Counted from the first letter of the stretch, positions 17,437 to 26,678 are shown. The stretch: 64,000 nucleotides of DNA from JAJZAM01 sp027391075 (GCA_027391075.1 DAHYHI010000096.1:120431-184430); one strand, 5' to 3'. The notes: generated by a model not told the origin, from the sequence alone. Made by a program: numbers and translations.

Positions 17437-18155
17437 TGCTGACGGTCAGGTACGAAACTCTCGGGGTCAGGCCCGGAGACCGTCTCTTGGATCTCGGGGC
17501 CGGTGGAGGCCGCCACGCGTATGAGGCGATGCGCCGCGGGGCGATTGTTACAGCGGTCGACTACGAGATGTCGGAGATGTCCAACGCCTTGTGGATGATG
17601 CGTTCGCTTCGAGCCGAGGATCCGGCTGTGACCATCAACGGCGGCACGGGCTCAGCGGTGGTGTCGAACGCTCTGGCGCTACCGTTCCCGTCGAGCACTT
17701 TCGATCGGATAATCGCCGCCGAAGTCCTCGAGCACATTCCTGACGACCGCAGTGCTATTTCTGAGTTGGCGCGGGTTCTCAGGCCTGGCGGGACCATGGC
17801 CGTGACCGTACCCCGTTGGGGGCCAGAGCTTATTACATGGGCGATATCAGATGAGTATCACTCCAAGCCGGGTGGTCACATTCGCATCTACAGGCAGTCG
17901 GCACTGGTATCCAGGCTCGAGGACGAGCAGCTGAGATTGTTCAACCGCCATCACGCCCACGCTTTGCACTCGCCGTACTGGTGGCTCAAGGCGTTCGTCG
18001 GGGTCGACGATGATCAGCACCCGCTGGTCCGCGCCTACCATAAGGTTTTGGTATGGGACATCGTTTCGGGAACTCCCTTCACGCGCTTGCCTGAGCGGAT
18101 GTTGAACCCGCTGATCGGAAAGAGCCTAGTTTTATACCTAGAGAAGCGGCCTTGA
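17436..18155 (+). CDS. Class I SAM-dependent methyltransferase
   Basis: 239 aa starting at the ATG that overlaps the GT4 stop. The UbiE/Methyltransf_11 fold is clear: motif I RLLDLGAGGGRHAYEA, VDYEMSEM at strand 2, FDRIIAAEVLEHIPDDRSAISELARVLRPGG as the motif II/III stretch. The C-terminal 90 residues (HIRIYRQSALVSRLEDEQ and HHAHALHSPYWWLK) resemble those in sugar or lipid methyltransferases beside GT4 genes. Reading frames extending further upstream lie inside the GT4 gene and are not needed. The stop overlaps the next start by one base. Confidence 0.9.
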   Translation: MLTVRYETLGVRPGDRLLDLGAGGGRHAYEAMRRGAIVTAVDYEMSEMSNALWMMRSLRAEDPAVTINGGTGSAVVSNALALPFPSSTFDRIIAAEVLEHIPDDRSAISELARVLRPGGTMAVTVPRWGPELITWAISDEYHSKPGGHIRIYRQSALVSRLEDEQLRLFNRHHAHALHSPYWWLKAFVGVDDDQHPLVRAYHKVLVWDIVSGTPFTRLPERMLNPLIGKSLVLYLEKRP

Positions 18156-19291
18156 TGCCCGCCTCCGAGTCCTACAGTGCCTCCGGCGCATTTGCGGACA
18201 TAGGGCCCGCAGGACGGTCCGGTCCCTTCCGCGCTCCGGTGGGGCACGCGACTCTCGCTGCAGTCGAGGTGCAATCCACGGCAGCGTGGATAGCGTCACT
18301 TCAATTGCCAAACGGAATGATACCCTGGTACAAAGGTGGCCACGGAGATCCGTGGAACCACGTCGAGGCGGCAATGGCGCTTTCGGTCGCCGGGTGGACC
18401 GAGGAGTCACTACGAGCGTTCGACTGGCTGAGATCCACCCAGCTCGACGACGGCGCATGGTGTCGGTACTACCTCGCAGACGGAATCGAAGATCCCCGCC
18501 GAGATCCAAACGTTACTGCTTACGTTGCTACCGGCGCGTGGTGGCATTTTCTTGTCACTGGTGATGCCGACTTCCTTGAGGGAATGTGGAATGTGGTCGA
18601 CCGTGCGATCACTTTCGCCTTGGGTATGCAGTTGCCGAGTGGAGCCGTGGCCTGGTCGGCTGATCCGGACGGTCACATTGCCTCCACGGCCCTTTTGACC
18701 TCGACGTCGTCGATCTACCACAGTGTGAAGTCGGCTGCGTCTGTCGCCGGCTGCTTGGGTTATGACCGTCCTGAGTGGGAACTTGCTGCCGAGCGAATGG
18801 CCCACGCGGTCCTCGCCAGTCCAGAGTCCTTTGTAGCGAAGGACCGCTGGGCGATGGACTGGTACTACCCGGTCCTGTCTGGAGCGTTCAGCGGCCAGAC
18901 GGGCAGAGACCGTCTGAGCCGTCGTTCGGAGGAGTTCGTCATGGCTGATGTCGGCGTGCGCTGCGTCGCCGACCAGCCCTGGGTTACAGCAGCTGAGACT
19001 GCAGAGTGCGCGATAGCATTCGACTCTGTAGGACTCAAGGGTCGCGCGGTGGAACTTCTGAGGACAACCCGGCACATGCGTGAAGAGGACGGGTCCTACT
19101 GGACAGGCTGCGTGCACCCGGAGTGCATCCGCTACCCGGGAGGGGAAAGAACCAGTTACACGGCTGCCGCCGTCGTGATAGCCGAACACTGCCTTAGCGG
19201 TGAGAGCCCGGCTTCAGGACTGTTCCGGGGCGAGACGTTCCCGGCGCCTTACGGCGTTGCGGAGGTAGTAGACAACACCGCGGAGACCTGA
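18155..19291 (+). CDS. Prenyltransferase-like alpha/alpha-toroid protein
   Basis: 378 aa from the ATG at 18155, overlapping the methyltransferase stop. It contains repeating helical hairpins with aromatic and Gly-Ala-W motifs: WIASLQLPNGMIPWYKGG, AFDWLRSTQLDDGAWCRYYL, QLPSGAVAWSADPDG, REEDGSYWTGC. These QLxDGAW-type motifs resemble the QW repeats of terpene cyclase/prenyltransferase (alpha-6/alpha-6) barrels, and also six-hairpin glycosidases. The catalytic DxDD of squalene cyclases is not seen, so a cyclase role is unlikely; a carbohydrate-active or sugar-binding toroid fits the coupled GT4 and methyltransferase better. The 3' end overlaps convergent hemG by 43 bases. Confidence 0.75.
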   Translation: MPASESYSASGAFADIGPAGRSGPFRAPVGHATLAAVEVQSTAAWIASLQLPNGMIPWYKGGHGDPWNHVEAAMALSVAGWTEESLRAFDWLRSTQLDDGAWCRYYLADGIEDPRRDPNVTAYVATGAWWHFLVTGDADFLEGMWNVVDRAITFALGMQLPSGAVAWSADPDGHIASTALLTSTSSIYHSVKSAASVAGCLGYDRPEWELAAERMAHAVLASPESFVAKDRWAMDWYYPVLSGAFSGQTGRDRLSRRSEEFVMADVGVRCVADQPWVTAAETAECAIAFDSVGLKGRAVELLRTTRHMREEDGSYWTGCVHPECIRYPGGERTSYTAAAVVIAEHCLSGESPASGLFRGETFPAPYGVAEVVDNTAET

Positions 19292-20619
19292 CGGGCGGCG
19301 CTGCGACCTGATGCGATGCAGGCTGGGATCCCGGCTCCGTTGTAACTCGAACCTGCGAGGGCGACTTGAGGGAAGGTCCCAGCCAGACTGGATTGGACCA
19401 TGTGGACCCAGCGGAGGTGGCCTACCTTATAGAAAGGGAATGCTCCCGGCCAACGACTCAGCCTCCAGTGCGTCGCGGCGAGGGGTCTTCGCAAGGCGGC
19501 TGACAGGTCTCCGATCAGCGTCTCGACGAGCTCTTCGTCGGATAACTTGACAGCTCTGTCGTCACCATATCGGCCGGCTGATATCCGGAGCACCATCTGA
19601 TCGGGACCCGACGACCAGTGGGGCCACTTGTTGGAGCCGAATGAGCACGCCGTCATCAACATCCCCGAGCCGGGCGAGACGAGGATCCCGTTGACATCGT
19701 CAGGCAACCCGAGGCTGGAGCGCAAAACGCACACCGTCGCCACGGCGACGTCTGTGAACTCGGCGGAGCCGAGTCCGCTCGGAGCGTGCCTTCCTAGGAG
19801 ACGGGCTGCACGGGGGGCTCCGACTGCTATCACGGCCCCGTCGAAGGGTTCCCCGTCGACATCGATCGGTCCGACACGAGAACTCGGCGGGCTTACTGAC
19901 CGTACGCTTTGCGACACGAAGCTGACCCCGCCGGAGCGTAGCTTCTCTACCAAGCGTTCGATCAGCGAGGACATCCCGCTGCGCGGCGCGAGAAATACCG
20001 GGGTATTCGACTTCGCCGCTGTAGGAGCCTGTTTGCGCAAGCCTACCAGGAGACTCCGGGAGGAACGGGCGGTCGCGAGCAGGCTGGGGGCGGTAGCCCT
20101 AGCGCTCAGCTGCGCCGTGGGGGCGGCGTGGATGCTCCCAAGGAGCGGCTCGACGAGCCGGTCGGCAACCCGGGGGCCGAAGCGGGCGGCGATCAGGTCC
20201 CGGACACTCTCGTCGTCGCCGACAGGCGTCGCCGGAGCGACGAGATCCCACGCTGCTCGTACTGCTCCCAGAGGCCCGAGGAGTCTGCTCGTGGTCAGAG
20301 CGCCGATGTCGGTGGGTACGCCGAGCACCAGGCCGGACGGAAGCGGGTGGATGCGGCCAGCGAAATGCACCAGTGTCCGCCCGGCGGCCGGAGCGACGAG
20401 CTCACTCCCCAGGCCGACAGCCGTGGCCAGCTCCACGGCAGCCGGAGTCCTCGTTAGGAACGCGTCTGGTCCTTCGTCGACGAGCCGACCGGCGAAGTCA
20501 GAGGTGAGCAGCTTCCCTCCGATACGTCCAGGTTCGTAGACGGTCACCTCGGCTTCGTCGCAAATCTCCAAGGCGGCTGAGAGCCCGGTTATGCCACCCC
20601 CTACTATTGCTACTCTCAT
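19249..20619 (-). CDS. hemG: Protoporphyrinogen/coproporphyrinogen oxidase, HemY type
   Basis: 456 aa. The FAD Rossmann motif is MRVAIVGGGITGLSAALEI at the N-terminus, followed by GGKLLTSDFAGRLVDEGPDAFL, the flavin-associated segment of the HemY/CgoX family. The C-terminus has VALAGSSYNGAGIPACIASGRSAA, the second FAD-contact motif. In actinobacteria this enzyme usually oxidises coproporphyrinogen III in the coproporphyrin-dependent haem route. It follows hemE with a four-base overlap (20616-20619), so the two are an operon. The 3' end overlaps the convergent toroid gene. Confidence 0.93.
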   Translation of the reverse strand: MRVAIVGGGITGLSAALEICDEAEVTVYEPGRIGGKLLTSDFAGRLVDEGPDAFLTRTPAAVELATAVGLGSELVAPAAGRTLVHFAGRIHPLPSGLVLGVPTDIGALTTSRLLGPLGAVRAAWDLVAPATPVGDDESVRDLIAARFGPRVADRLVEPLLGSIHAAPTAQLSARATAPSLLATARSSRSLLVGLRKQAPTAAKSNTPVFLAPRSGMSSLIERLVEKLRSGGVSFVSQSVRSVSPPSSRVGPIDVDGEPFDGAVIAVGAPRAARLLGRHAPSGLGSAEFTDVAVATVCVLRSSLGLPDDVNGILVSPGSGMLMTACSFGSNKWPHWSSGPDQMVLRISAGRYGDDRAVKLSDEELVETLIGDLSAALRRPLAATHWRLSRWPGAFPFYKVGHLRWVHMVQSSLAGTFPQVALAGSSYNGAGIPACIASGRSAARQVSAVLSTTSATP

Positions 20620-21653
20620 CCTCCGAACTCGTGTACCAAGTCGACGAGACGTGTCAGAACGTCGGGGTCGGTGTCTGGGAGCACCCCGTGGCCGAGGTTA
20701 AAGACGTGACCTTCGATTCCAGAATCTCGGGCCTCTCTGAGGATCCGCAAGGCGGCGGGTTCGACAGCCTCCCAACCGGCCACGCACAAAGCGGGGTCTA
20801 GATTGCCCTGCAGCGCCACTTGCGCCCCCGTCCGCTCCCGGGCCGCTGACAGCGGGACCCGCCAGTCGACCCCTACGACGTGGACGCCCGCCTCTGGGAG
20901 CATTCCCAGCAGTTCGCCGGTCCCGACCCCGAAGTAGATCAGCGGCACCCCCAGATCGCCAAGGGCCTGAATAACTCTGCGCGTCGCGGGAAGTACGTGT
21001 CGTCGGAATGAGTCTGGGTCCAAGGAACCCGCCCAGCTGTCGAAGAGTTGGATCGCCTGCGCTCCTGCATGAACCTGGGCTGCGGCGCTAGCAATCGCCT
21101 GATCCCCGAGGCGGTCAAGCAGAGCTACCCACGTTGCGGTATCGGTTGCCATAAGCGACTTGGTCCGGACGTAATCGCGAGATGTGCGCCCTTCGATCAG
21201 GTAGCTCGCCACAGTAAATGGGGCCCCAGCGAAGCCGATCAGCGGGACCTTCAGCTCGGAGGCAAGAATTCTAACTGTTTCGATGAGCCAAGGGGCGTCC
21301 TCGTCGACGTGAAAGGGCCTAACACGATCGAGGTCAGCCGCTGATCGGAACGGATGCTCGATCACTGGGCCTACACCGGCTTTGATGTCCACTCCGAACC
21401 CAGTGGCTGCGGCGGGCACCACGATGTCCGAGAAGACTATTGCGGCGTCGACACCATAGCGACGGACAGGTTGTATCGTAACCTCGACGGCGACGTCAGG
21501 CTTGCGCAGCGAATCGAGGAGACCCTCCTCGCCGCGGAGCTGGCGGTACTCGGGCAGGGCCCGTCCAGCTTGGCGCATGAACCACACCGGCGTGTAAGCG
21601 ACCGGCTCGCGCCGGCAGGATGCTAAGAACACGTGTTGGCTGGGTGCGGTCAC
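20616..21653 (-). CDS. hemE: Uroporphyrinogen decarboxylase
   Basis: 345 aa. Signature one PVWFMRQAGRALPEYR near residue 22 and signature two GFAGAPFTVASYLIEG near 142 are both intact, as are the catalytic Asp in IVFSDIVVPA and the C-terminal His in FNLGHGVLPDTDPD. It decarboxylates uroporphyrinogen III to coproporphyrinogen III. It is the first gene of the hemE-hemG operon and divergent from helD with about 76 bases between. Confidence 0.96.
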   Translation of the reverse strand: MTAPSQHVFLASCRREPVAYTPVWFMRQAGRALPEYRQLRGEEGLLDSLRKPDVAVEVTIQPVRRYGVDAAIVFSDIVVPAAATGFGVDIKAGVGPVIEHPFRSAADLDRVRPFHVDEDAPWLIETVRILASELKVPLIGFAGAPFTVASYLIEGRTSRDYVRTKSLMATDTATWVALLDRLGDQAIASAAAQVHAGAQAIQLFDSWAGSLDPDSFRRHVLPATRRVIQALGDLGVPLIYFGVGTGELLGMLPEAGVHVVGVDWRVPLSAARERTGAQVALQGNLDPALCVAGWEAVEPAALRILREARDSGIEGHVFNLGHGVLPDTDPDVLTRLVDLVHEFGG

Positions 21654-21729
21654 GCCTTAGACGCTACCCGCAGGCGGATCCGGTGTGGCTTGCAATGTGA
21701 GCCGCCAGCACGCAAAGTAGTAATCCCCT

Positions 21730-23991
21730 ATGGTGCACCCCGACGTCCAGTCAGAGCAGGTTTTCGTGGACCTGGCGTACACCAGGCTCGCTGCCATGCG
21801 CGACGCCACCCGCTCGATGGTCCGCGAGGCCTTTGCGGACAAAAGCAGTGGCTTTCAGGCTGTCACAGAACGCGACATGCGTGTTCGTAGCGGTCTGAGC
21901 CGGTTGGAGCAGCTTTTCATCGGGTCCGAGTCGCTGGTGTTCGGCAGGATCGACCGGTCGCATGGGCCGGTGGTTCCCGATGGCGCAGAGTCCGCCAGGA
22001 GCGTCTCAGGTAGGCGCGAAGCCGACTTGGAGTCGTTCCATATCGGGCGTCTCGGTGTGTCTGGAGTCGACCAGGAGCCGCTGGTCGTGGACTGGCGTGC
22101 CCCGGTGGCCGAGCCCTTCTACCGCGCTACGGGGGCGCATCCGATGGGACTGACCTTGCGACGTCACTTGCTTTGCGACGGTCCCAGGGTGGTTGACCTC
22201 GAAGACGAACTGTTCGACGTTGACGGTGACGTGAGAGGCCGCTCGCTCGGTCTTGGTGGTCGGCAGGTCCTAATGGCTACCCTTGACCGTTCCCGGTCGG
22301 GGCGCATGCGCGACATCGTGGCAACAGTCCAAGGCGAACAGGACGAGATCATAAGGGCTCCCCTCCCGGGAGTGATCGTGGTGCAGGGTGGCCCCGGTAC
22401 CGGCAAGACCGCGGTGGCTCTTCATCGTGCGGCTTACTTGCTTTACACCCACAGGTTTCCTTTGGAGAAGCAGGGGGTCCTCGTAGTCGGTCCGAACCGG
22501 ACCTTCCTGCGCTACATCGAGCACGTCCTGCCGTCCCTGGATGAGACCGGGGTTGAGATGTCGACGGTCAACGGCCTCTATCTGTCGTCCTCCAAGATGT
22601 CCCCGACGTCGGAAGAGGACCTTGCGACCGCCAGGCTCAAAGGCGACGCCCGGATGGCGAAAGTGATCGCGCGGGCGCTGAGCATCCGCCAGCGTCCGCT
22701 CAAACATGACGTTCGGATCCCGTACGGGGGCCGCGTGCTCCGCCTGAGCGTGGCAGCGTCACAGCAGGTCGTTGCGGCGGCGAAGCGTCGGCCTGGAACT
22801 CACAACGCCCGTCGCCGGCTCGTGGAGGCATACCTGTGGCGCTACCTGGCGGCACAGATAAGCGAGAACAGCCAGGTCGCCGGTATGCCTCCACCCGATC
22901 CTAGTGAGCTCGGCCGCAACCTCCGGCGTGTTGCGGAAATGACAGAGGCACTAGAGTGGATGTGGCCCCGTCTAAGTCCCGAACAGTTGCTGCGGGACCT
23001 CTTTGGGGCTAAGCCTCTCATAGATCTGGCAGCACGAGGTATTCTGAGTGACCGGGAAAAGAACCTGCTTGTCAGGGAACGCGGCGGTTCTCTTGAGGCT
23101 GTGAGCTGGACTGCCGCCGATGTGGCGCTCCTCGACGAAGCCCTCGCCCTACTCGGTCCGCGGCGCAAGTCCGGCGTCGACGTGAACGTCGGGAGCCGAG
23201 CTTACGGCCATGTGGTGGTCGACGAGGCGCAGGACCTCTCGCCGATGCAGCTTCGCATGCTCGCTAGACGATCGCTTTCCTCGTCGATGACGCTCGTCGG
23301 TGACATCGCTCAGGCGACTGGCCCGACGGTACCTGGCTCGTGGGCTGACGTAGTAAAGCACCTGTCGACGCGGCGAGGCTGGAAGCTTCTTGAGCTCTCG
23401 GTCAACTACCGGACTCCGAGTGAGATTATGGAGTTGGCCTCGCAAGTGCTCGCTCAAGTCGACTGTTCACTCAGACCCCCGGAGTCGGTCCGCTCGTCGG
23501 GCAGGTCGCCCAGGCTGCTCAGAGCTGCTCGTGGCCCTGGTGATGCTCCGCTTTTCGGGCTGCTCGTGGAGGTCGTAGCCGAGGAGATGGCAGGGCTCGC
23601 TGAGAGGGTGGCGCTCGGTGGCTCTCTAGCGCAGGACTCTCCGCCTGGTGCTTCGGGCGGGGAATCTACGCGGTCCGGGTACGGCGCAGCGAACGGGACG
23701 CTGGCAGTGATCGCAGCGCCGAGCGCCCTCGATGCCGCGGCTGCAGCCTTGAGAAATGCGCGCTTCGATTTCGGAGTGGCCGGCAAGGAGGCTCTCGATC
23801 GGCCGATCACCCTGCTGTCGGTGGACGACGCCAAGGGCCTTGAGTTCGACGCGGTGATCGTCGTGGAACCCCGCAGTGTCGTCACCGAGAGCTCTCAAGG
23901 GCTACGTGGTCTGTATGTCGCGTTCACGAGGGCCACTCAGAGTCTGTCGGTGCTGCACCAGGAGGACCTTCCGTTCGGAAGCGGTGACTGA
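21730..23991 (+). CDS. helD: HelD-type RNA polymerase-associated helicase
   Basis: 753 aa. It starts with a helical hairpin region (about residues 1-70), expected to reach into the RNA polymerase secondary channel, followed by the HelD-specific segment HIGRLGVSGVDQEPLVVDWRAPVAEPFYRAT. Superfamily 1 motifs follow: Walker A VQGGPGTGKTAVALHR, VVGPNRTFLRYI, Walker B VVDEAQDLSPMQLRML, GDIAQATGP, VNYRTPSEIM and LYVAFTRATQ. HelD proteins remove or recycle stalled RNA polymerase, and some actinobacterial forms (HelR) protect against rifamycins. UvrD-like repair helicase is the alternative, but the N-terminal layout favours HelD. Confidence 0.88.
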   Translation: MVHPDVQSEQVFVDLAYTRLAAMRDATRSMVREAFADKSSGFQAVTERDMRVRSGLSRLEQLFIGSESLVFGRIDRSHGPVVPDGAESARSVSGRREADLESFHIGRLGVSGVDQEPLVVDWRAPVAEPFYRATGAHPMGLTLRRHLLCDGPRVVDLEDELFDVDGDVRGRSLGLGGRQVLMATLDRSRSGRMRDIVATVQGEQDEIIRAPLPGVIVVQGGPGTGKTAVALHRAAYLLYTHRFPLEKQGVLVVGPNRTFLRYIEHVLPSLDETGVEMSTVNGLYLSSSKMSPTSEEDLATARLKGDARMAKVIARALSIRQRPLKHDVRIPYGGRVLRLSVAASQQVVAAAKRRPGTHNARRRLVEAYLWRYLAAQISENSQVAGMPPPDPSELGRNLRRVAEMTEALEWMWPRLSPEQLLRDLFGAKPLIDLAARGILSDREKNLLVRERGGSLEAVSWTAADVALLDEALALLGPRRKSGVDVNVGSRAYGHVVVDEAQDLSPMQLRMLARRSLSSSMTLVGDIAQATGPTVPGSWADVVKHLSTRRGWKLLELSVNYRTPSEIMELASQVLAQVDCSLRPPESVRSSGRSPRLLRAARGPGDAPLFGLLVEVVAEEMAGLAERVALGGSLAQDSPPGASGGESTRSGYGAANGTLAVIAAPSALDAAAAALRNARFDFGVAGKEALDRPITLLSVDDAKGLEFDAVIVVEPRSVVTESSQGLRGLYVAFTRATQSLSVLHQEDLPFGSGD

Positions 23992-24032
23992 GTTTCCAGG
24001 ACGGTGTCGCTCGCGACGGGGAGCGCTTGGTA

Positions 24033-24596
24033 GTGTCGGCAAGCGTGGGAATCGCACCTGAGCGCAAGGCGGAACTGGTAGCCCTCGTGAAGGAGCAGGG
24101 CTACGAACGGCGTTCAGAGCCTTTCCGTCTCACGTCGGGAGGCTGGAGCCACGACTATATAGACGGCAAGTACGCACTCTCGCGTGGCCCGGCTCTTCGC
24201 CGGGCTGCGGAGGCTGCTCAGGAGGTCCTTGGAGTCGAGTTCTGCGCAGTGGGGGGTCCGACGATGGGAGCGGATGCTCTAGCGCATGCGGTGTCGATCC
24301 TCTCCGGGTGCGGTTGGTTCTCTGTTCGAAAGGAGGCCAAAGGGCACGGCCGCCAGGCATGGGTGGAAGGCAGTCGCCTTCGCGAAGGTGACGCGGTGGT
24401 CATGGTCGAAGACGTGGTGTCGACTGGGGCTTCACTGTTGCGGGCGGCCGGGCGCCTCGATGAGCTCGGAGTTCGGGTCGTGGCTGCCACGGCGCTGGTC
24501 GATCGAAGCCCCAAGGTCTTGGAGGCTTTCGACGCCGCCGGAATCCCGTGGAGACCTCTTCTCACGTGGGAGGACCTCCAGATCGAGCCGCTTTGA
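24033..24596 (+). CDS. pyrE: Orotate phosphoribosyltransferase
   Basis: About 187 aa from the GTG at 24033, which has GGGGAG nine bases upstream; a TTG at 24027 is an alternative. Motifs: FRLTSGGWSHDYIDGKYALSRG, AVGGPTMGADALAHAV, VRKEAKGHG (the flexible loop with catalytic Lys) and the PRPP-binding VVMVEDVVSTGASLLRA. It converts orotate and PRPP to OMP in pyrimidine synthesis. No other pyr genes are nearby. It is convergent with the MarR gene. Confidence 0.93.
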   Translation: MSASVGIAPERKAELVALVKEQGYERRSEPFRLTSGGWSHDYIDGKYALSRGPALRRAAEAAQEVLGVEFCAVGGPTMGADALAHAVSILSGCGWFSVRKEAKGHGRQAWVEGSRLREGDAVVMVEDVVSTGASLLRAAGRLDELGVRVVAATALVDRSPKVLEAFDAAGIPWRPLLTWEDLQIEPL

Positions 24597-24637
24597 AGTT
24601 ACGTGTCGTGCCACGACAGGACATCAGATACAGGCTT

Positions 24638-25198
24638 CTACTGTTCCCCGATACTGTCGGAGCATGCTTCGGCGGTGTCGAGCGCCGTTTCGATGCGTTC
24701 GAGGCCTTCTTCGAGGGTTCTCAAGTCGCCGATAGGGTCTATTAGGTAGCGCCGAACGCCGCTGACATGGGTAGGCGCAGCCTTTTCGAGGATGGCCTCG
24801 CCAGCTGGGCTCAGAGCCGCAACAGTTCCCCGTCCGTCGACCGGGCACGTCTTGCGGGTGACCAGCCCCGCCTTTACCAGCGTGCTGACCCTTCTTGTGA
24901 GTCCGCTGCGCGAGATGACGAGCAGGTCTGCCAAGTCCGACATTCGCATCCCTTCAGTGCCGGCTTCGCTCAGATGAACGAGCACGGCGTAACCGCCGAG
25001 GGTCAGGTTGTGGGATCTACGTAGATCCCGGTCCAAAAGGTCGTGGATCCTGGCTTCGTCTCGCAGGAGGCGCCTCCAGACCGACTGCTCGCAGTCGGAC
25101 AGCCACCTCGCCTCCCAGGCAGCCTCCGTTCGGGCTTTTAGATCGATTTGTGATGTTCGGGCAGTTCTGTTCTCAGACGCCTCTTCACTTGAAGCCAT
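24638..25198 (-). CDS. MarR-family transcriptional regulator
   Basis: 186 aa. A winged helix-turn-helix domain runs from about residue 50 to 140: LTLGGYAVLVHLSEAGTEGMRMSDLADLLVISRSGLTRRVSTLVKAGLV, with the wing TCPVDGRGTVAALSPAG. It has an N-terminal basic extension of about 30 residues and a C-terminal dimerisation helix. It probably represses its own gene or a neighbour and responds to a small phenolic or thiol-reactive ligand, as is usual for the family; the ligand is unknown. It is divergent from the sigma factor gene (84-base gap), so that gene is the nearest candidate target. Confidence 0.9.
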   Translation of the reverse strand: MASSEEASENRTARTSQIDLKARTEAAWEARWLSDCEQSVWRRLLRDEARIHDLLDRDLRRSHNLTLGGYAVLVHLSEAGTEGMRMSDLADLLVISRSGLTRRVSTLVKAGLVTRKTCPVDGRGTVAALSPAGEAILEKAAPTHVSGVRRYLIDPIGDLRTLEEGLERIETALDTAEACSDSIGEQ

Positions 25199-25282
25199 CT
25201 GTCAGGTACAATTCAGTCTCTGGTAGGTCTTTGAGCCTGCTCCGTACACCTGCCCAGGGTACATCGGGAAAGACGAGGACGA

Positions 25283-26218
25283 TTGCCCAACAACCACGCC
25301 GCCCAGCCTGAAGAAGACTTGGTCCGTCTCTATCTCAACGATATAGGCAAGCATGCCCTGCTCACCAAGGATGACGAAGCCCACTTGGCCCAGGCTATAG
25401 AGGCCGGACGGGAGGCTAGGGCGGAGTTGGCTTCGGGCAAAGCGGTCAGCCCGGCCCGAAAGCGAGAGCTGAGACGGTTGGTCAGGGCGGGTGACGACGC
25501 TTCGGAGACGTTTGTTAAGGCGAACCTGAGACTGGTCGTATCCATAGCCAAGAAGTACCAAGCTGCCGAGCTTCCTCTGTTGGACCTGGTACAGGAGGGG
25601 AACCTGGGCCTGATCCACGCGGTGGAGAAGTTCGACTGGCGGAAGGGTTTCAAGTTCTCGACCTACGCTACCTGGTGGATTCGCCAGGCGATAACACGGG
25701 GTATAGCCAACACCGGGCGTACCGTGCGGCTTCCGGTCCACGCAGGGGACCTTCTGACCAGGGTAACCAAGGCTCGGGGTCGCTTGGAGGGTCAGTTGGG
25801 ACGTCGACCGACCGTCGCTGAGCTTGCCACGGACTTGGAGCTCGACGAAGAGAAGGTAATAGAGATTCTCCGCCATGCAGCAGAGCCTCTTTCTTTGTCC
25901 GAGCCTCTCCGAGAGGACGGTGATGCGGAGCTTGGCGACGTGGTGGAGGACAGGGGTGCTGTCTCTCCCTTTGACGCTGCCGCCGCGGCACTTCTTTCGG
26001 GTGAAGTGAACAAGATGCTGGTAGCGCTCGACGAGAGGGAACGCGAGATACTGCGTCTCAGGTTTGGTCTCGATCGTGGGGAACCTCGAACGTTGGACGA
26101 GGTCGGGGAGCATTTCAGCCTTACCAGGGAGCGTATTCGCCAGATCGAAGCTCGTGCCATGTCCAAACTGAGGCACCCTTCTACTGACCGCGGGGCCCGG
26201 GAGCTGCTTACCGGCTGA
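25283..26218 (+). CDS. Group 2 sigma-70 family RNA polymerase sigma factor
   Basis: 311 aa, TTG start with GAGG upstream. Region 1.2 begins DLVRLYLNDIGKHALLTKDDE; region 2 contains VKANLRLVVSIAKKY, DLVQEGNLGLIHAVEKFDWRKGFKFSTYATWWIRQAI (2.3-2.4); region 3 is RTVRLPVHAGDLL onward; region 4.2 is RTLDEVGEHFSLTRERIRQIEARAMSKLRHP. It lacks the long acidic region 1.1 of the housekeeping SigA, so it is an alternative, SigB/HrdB-like factor. The -10 and -35 recognition helices are close to the housekeeping sequence, so overlapping promoters are expected. Confidence 0.93.
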   Translation: MPNNHAAQPEEDLVRLYLNDIGKHALLTKDDEAHLAQAIEAGREARAELASGKAVSPARKRELRRLVRAGDDASETFVKANLRLVVSIAKKYQAAELPLLDLVQEGNLGLIHAVEKFDWRKGFKFSTYATWWIRQAITRGIANTGRTVRLPVHAGDLLTRVTKARGRLEGQLGRRPTVAELATDLELDEEKVIEILRHAAEPLSLSEPLREDGDAELGDVVEDRGAVSPFDAAAAALLSGEVNKMLVALDEREREILRLRFGLDRGEPRTLDEVGEHFSLTRERIRQIEARAMSKLRHPSTDRGARELLTG

Positions 26219-26237
26219 CGCGCCAAAGCCTGGCGGT

Positions 26238-26678
26238 CTAAAGGTTGCGACCTCCTAGCCCCCTTGGGACTTTTGCTATTACGGCTGCGGCTATTAGGTG
26301 GAGGCGTTTCTCGGTCACGAGTACGACGGCGATCCTCCCGGACTCCCCAGCCGGAGCCAGCTGGACTTGGCCAGGGCTAAAACTGCCGCTGAAGGCCATG
26401 GCGCAGATCTCAGCGTCGTTTTCTGCTGCGAGGCGGGCCTTCTCTGCTGCGGGGAGAGACAGGCGGACTTTGTCGAGTGGAAGCTCGTGCACCCCGACCA
26501 GGCGAGCTTGGCCGGTGTGAAGCGCCGAACGCCCAACCGGTATTGCCCGGTAGCACACTGACACCGACGTGTTGGACAGCGTCGACGTGGAGGAGCACCC
26601 ACTGAGGGCGGCCACGCAGACGCCGACCCCTGCGACAAGAGCCCAGGCTCGTGTACGACGGGTTGCTACGGTGCCCAT
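26238..26678 (-). CDS. Putative secreted lipoprotein, unknown function
   Basis: About 146 aa from the ATG at 26678. The N-terminus has basic residues (TRRTRAW), a hydrophobic stretch LVAGVGVCVAA and the lipobox LSGC, so it is a type II signal peptide with lipidation at the Cys. The mature part is about 110 residues with no known motif and a GESGRIAVVLVTEKRLHLIAAAVIAKVP segment near the C-terminus. A longer in-frame extension upstream lies inside the membrane-protein gene and is not coding. It overlaps the 3' end of the flippase-like gene by 13 bases, so the two are co-transcribed. Confidence 0.75.
   Translation of the reverse strand: MGTVATRRTRAWALVAGVGVCVAALSGCSSTSTLSNTSVSVCYRAIPVGRSALHTGQARLVGVHELPLDKVRLSLPAAEKARLAAENDAEICAMAFSGSFSPGQVQLAPAGESGRIAVVLVTEKRLHLIAAAVIAKVPRGLGGRNL

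Noticed and set aside
18410..19189. 259-aa minus-strand frame
   Set aside because: Antisense shadow of the toroid gene with no recognisable motif.
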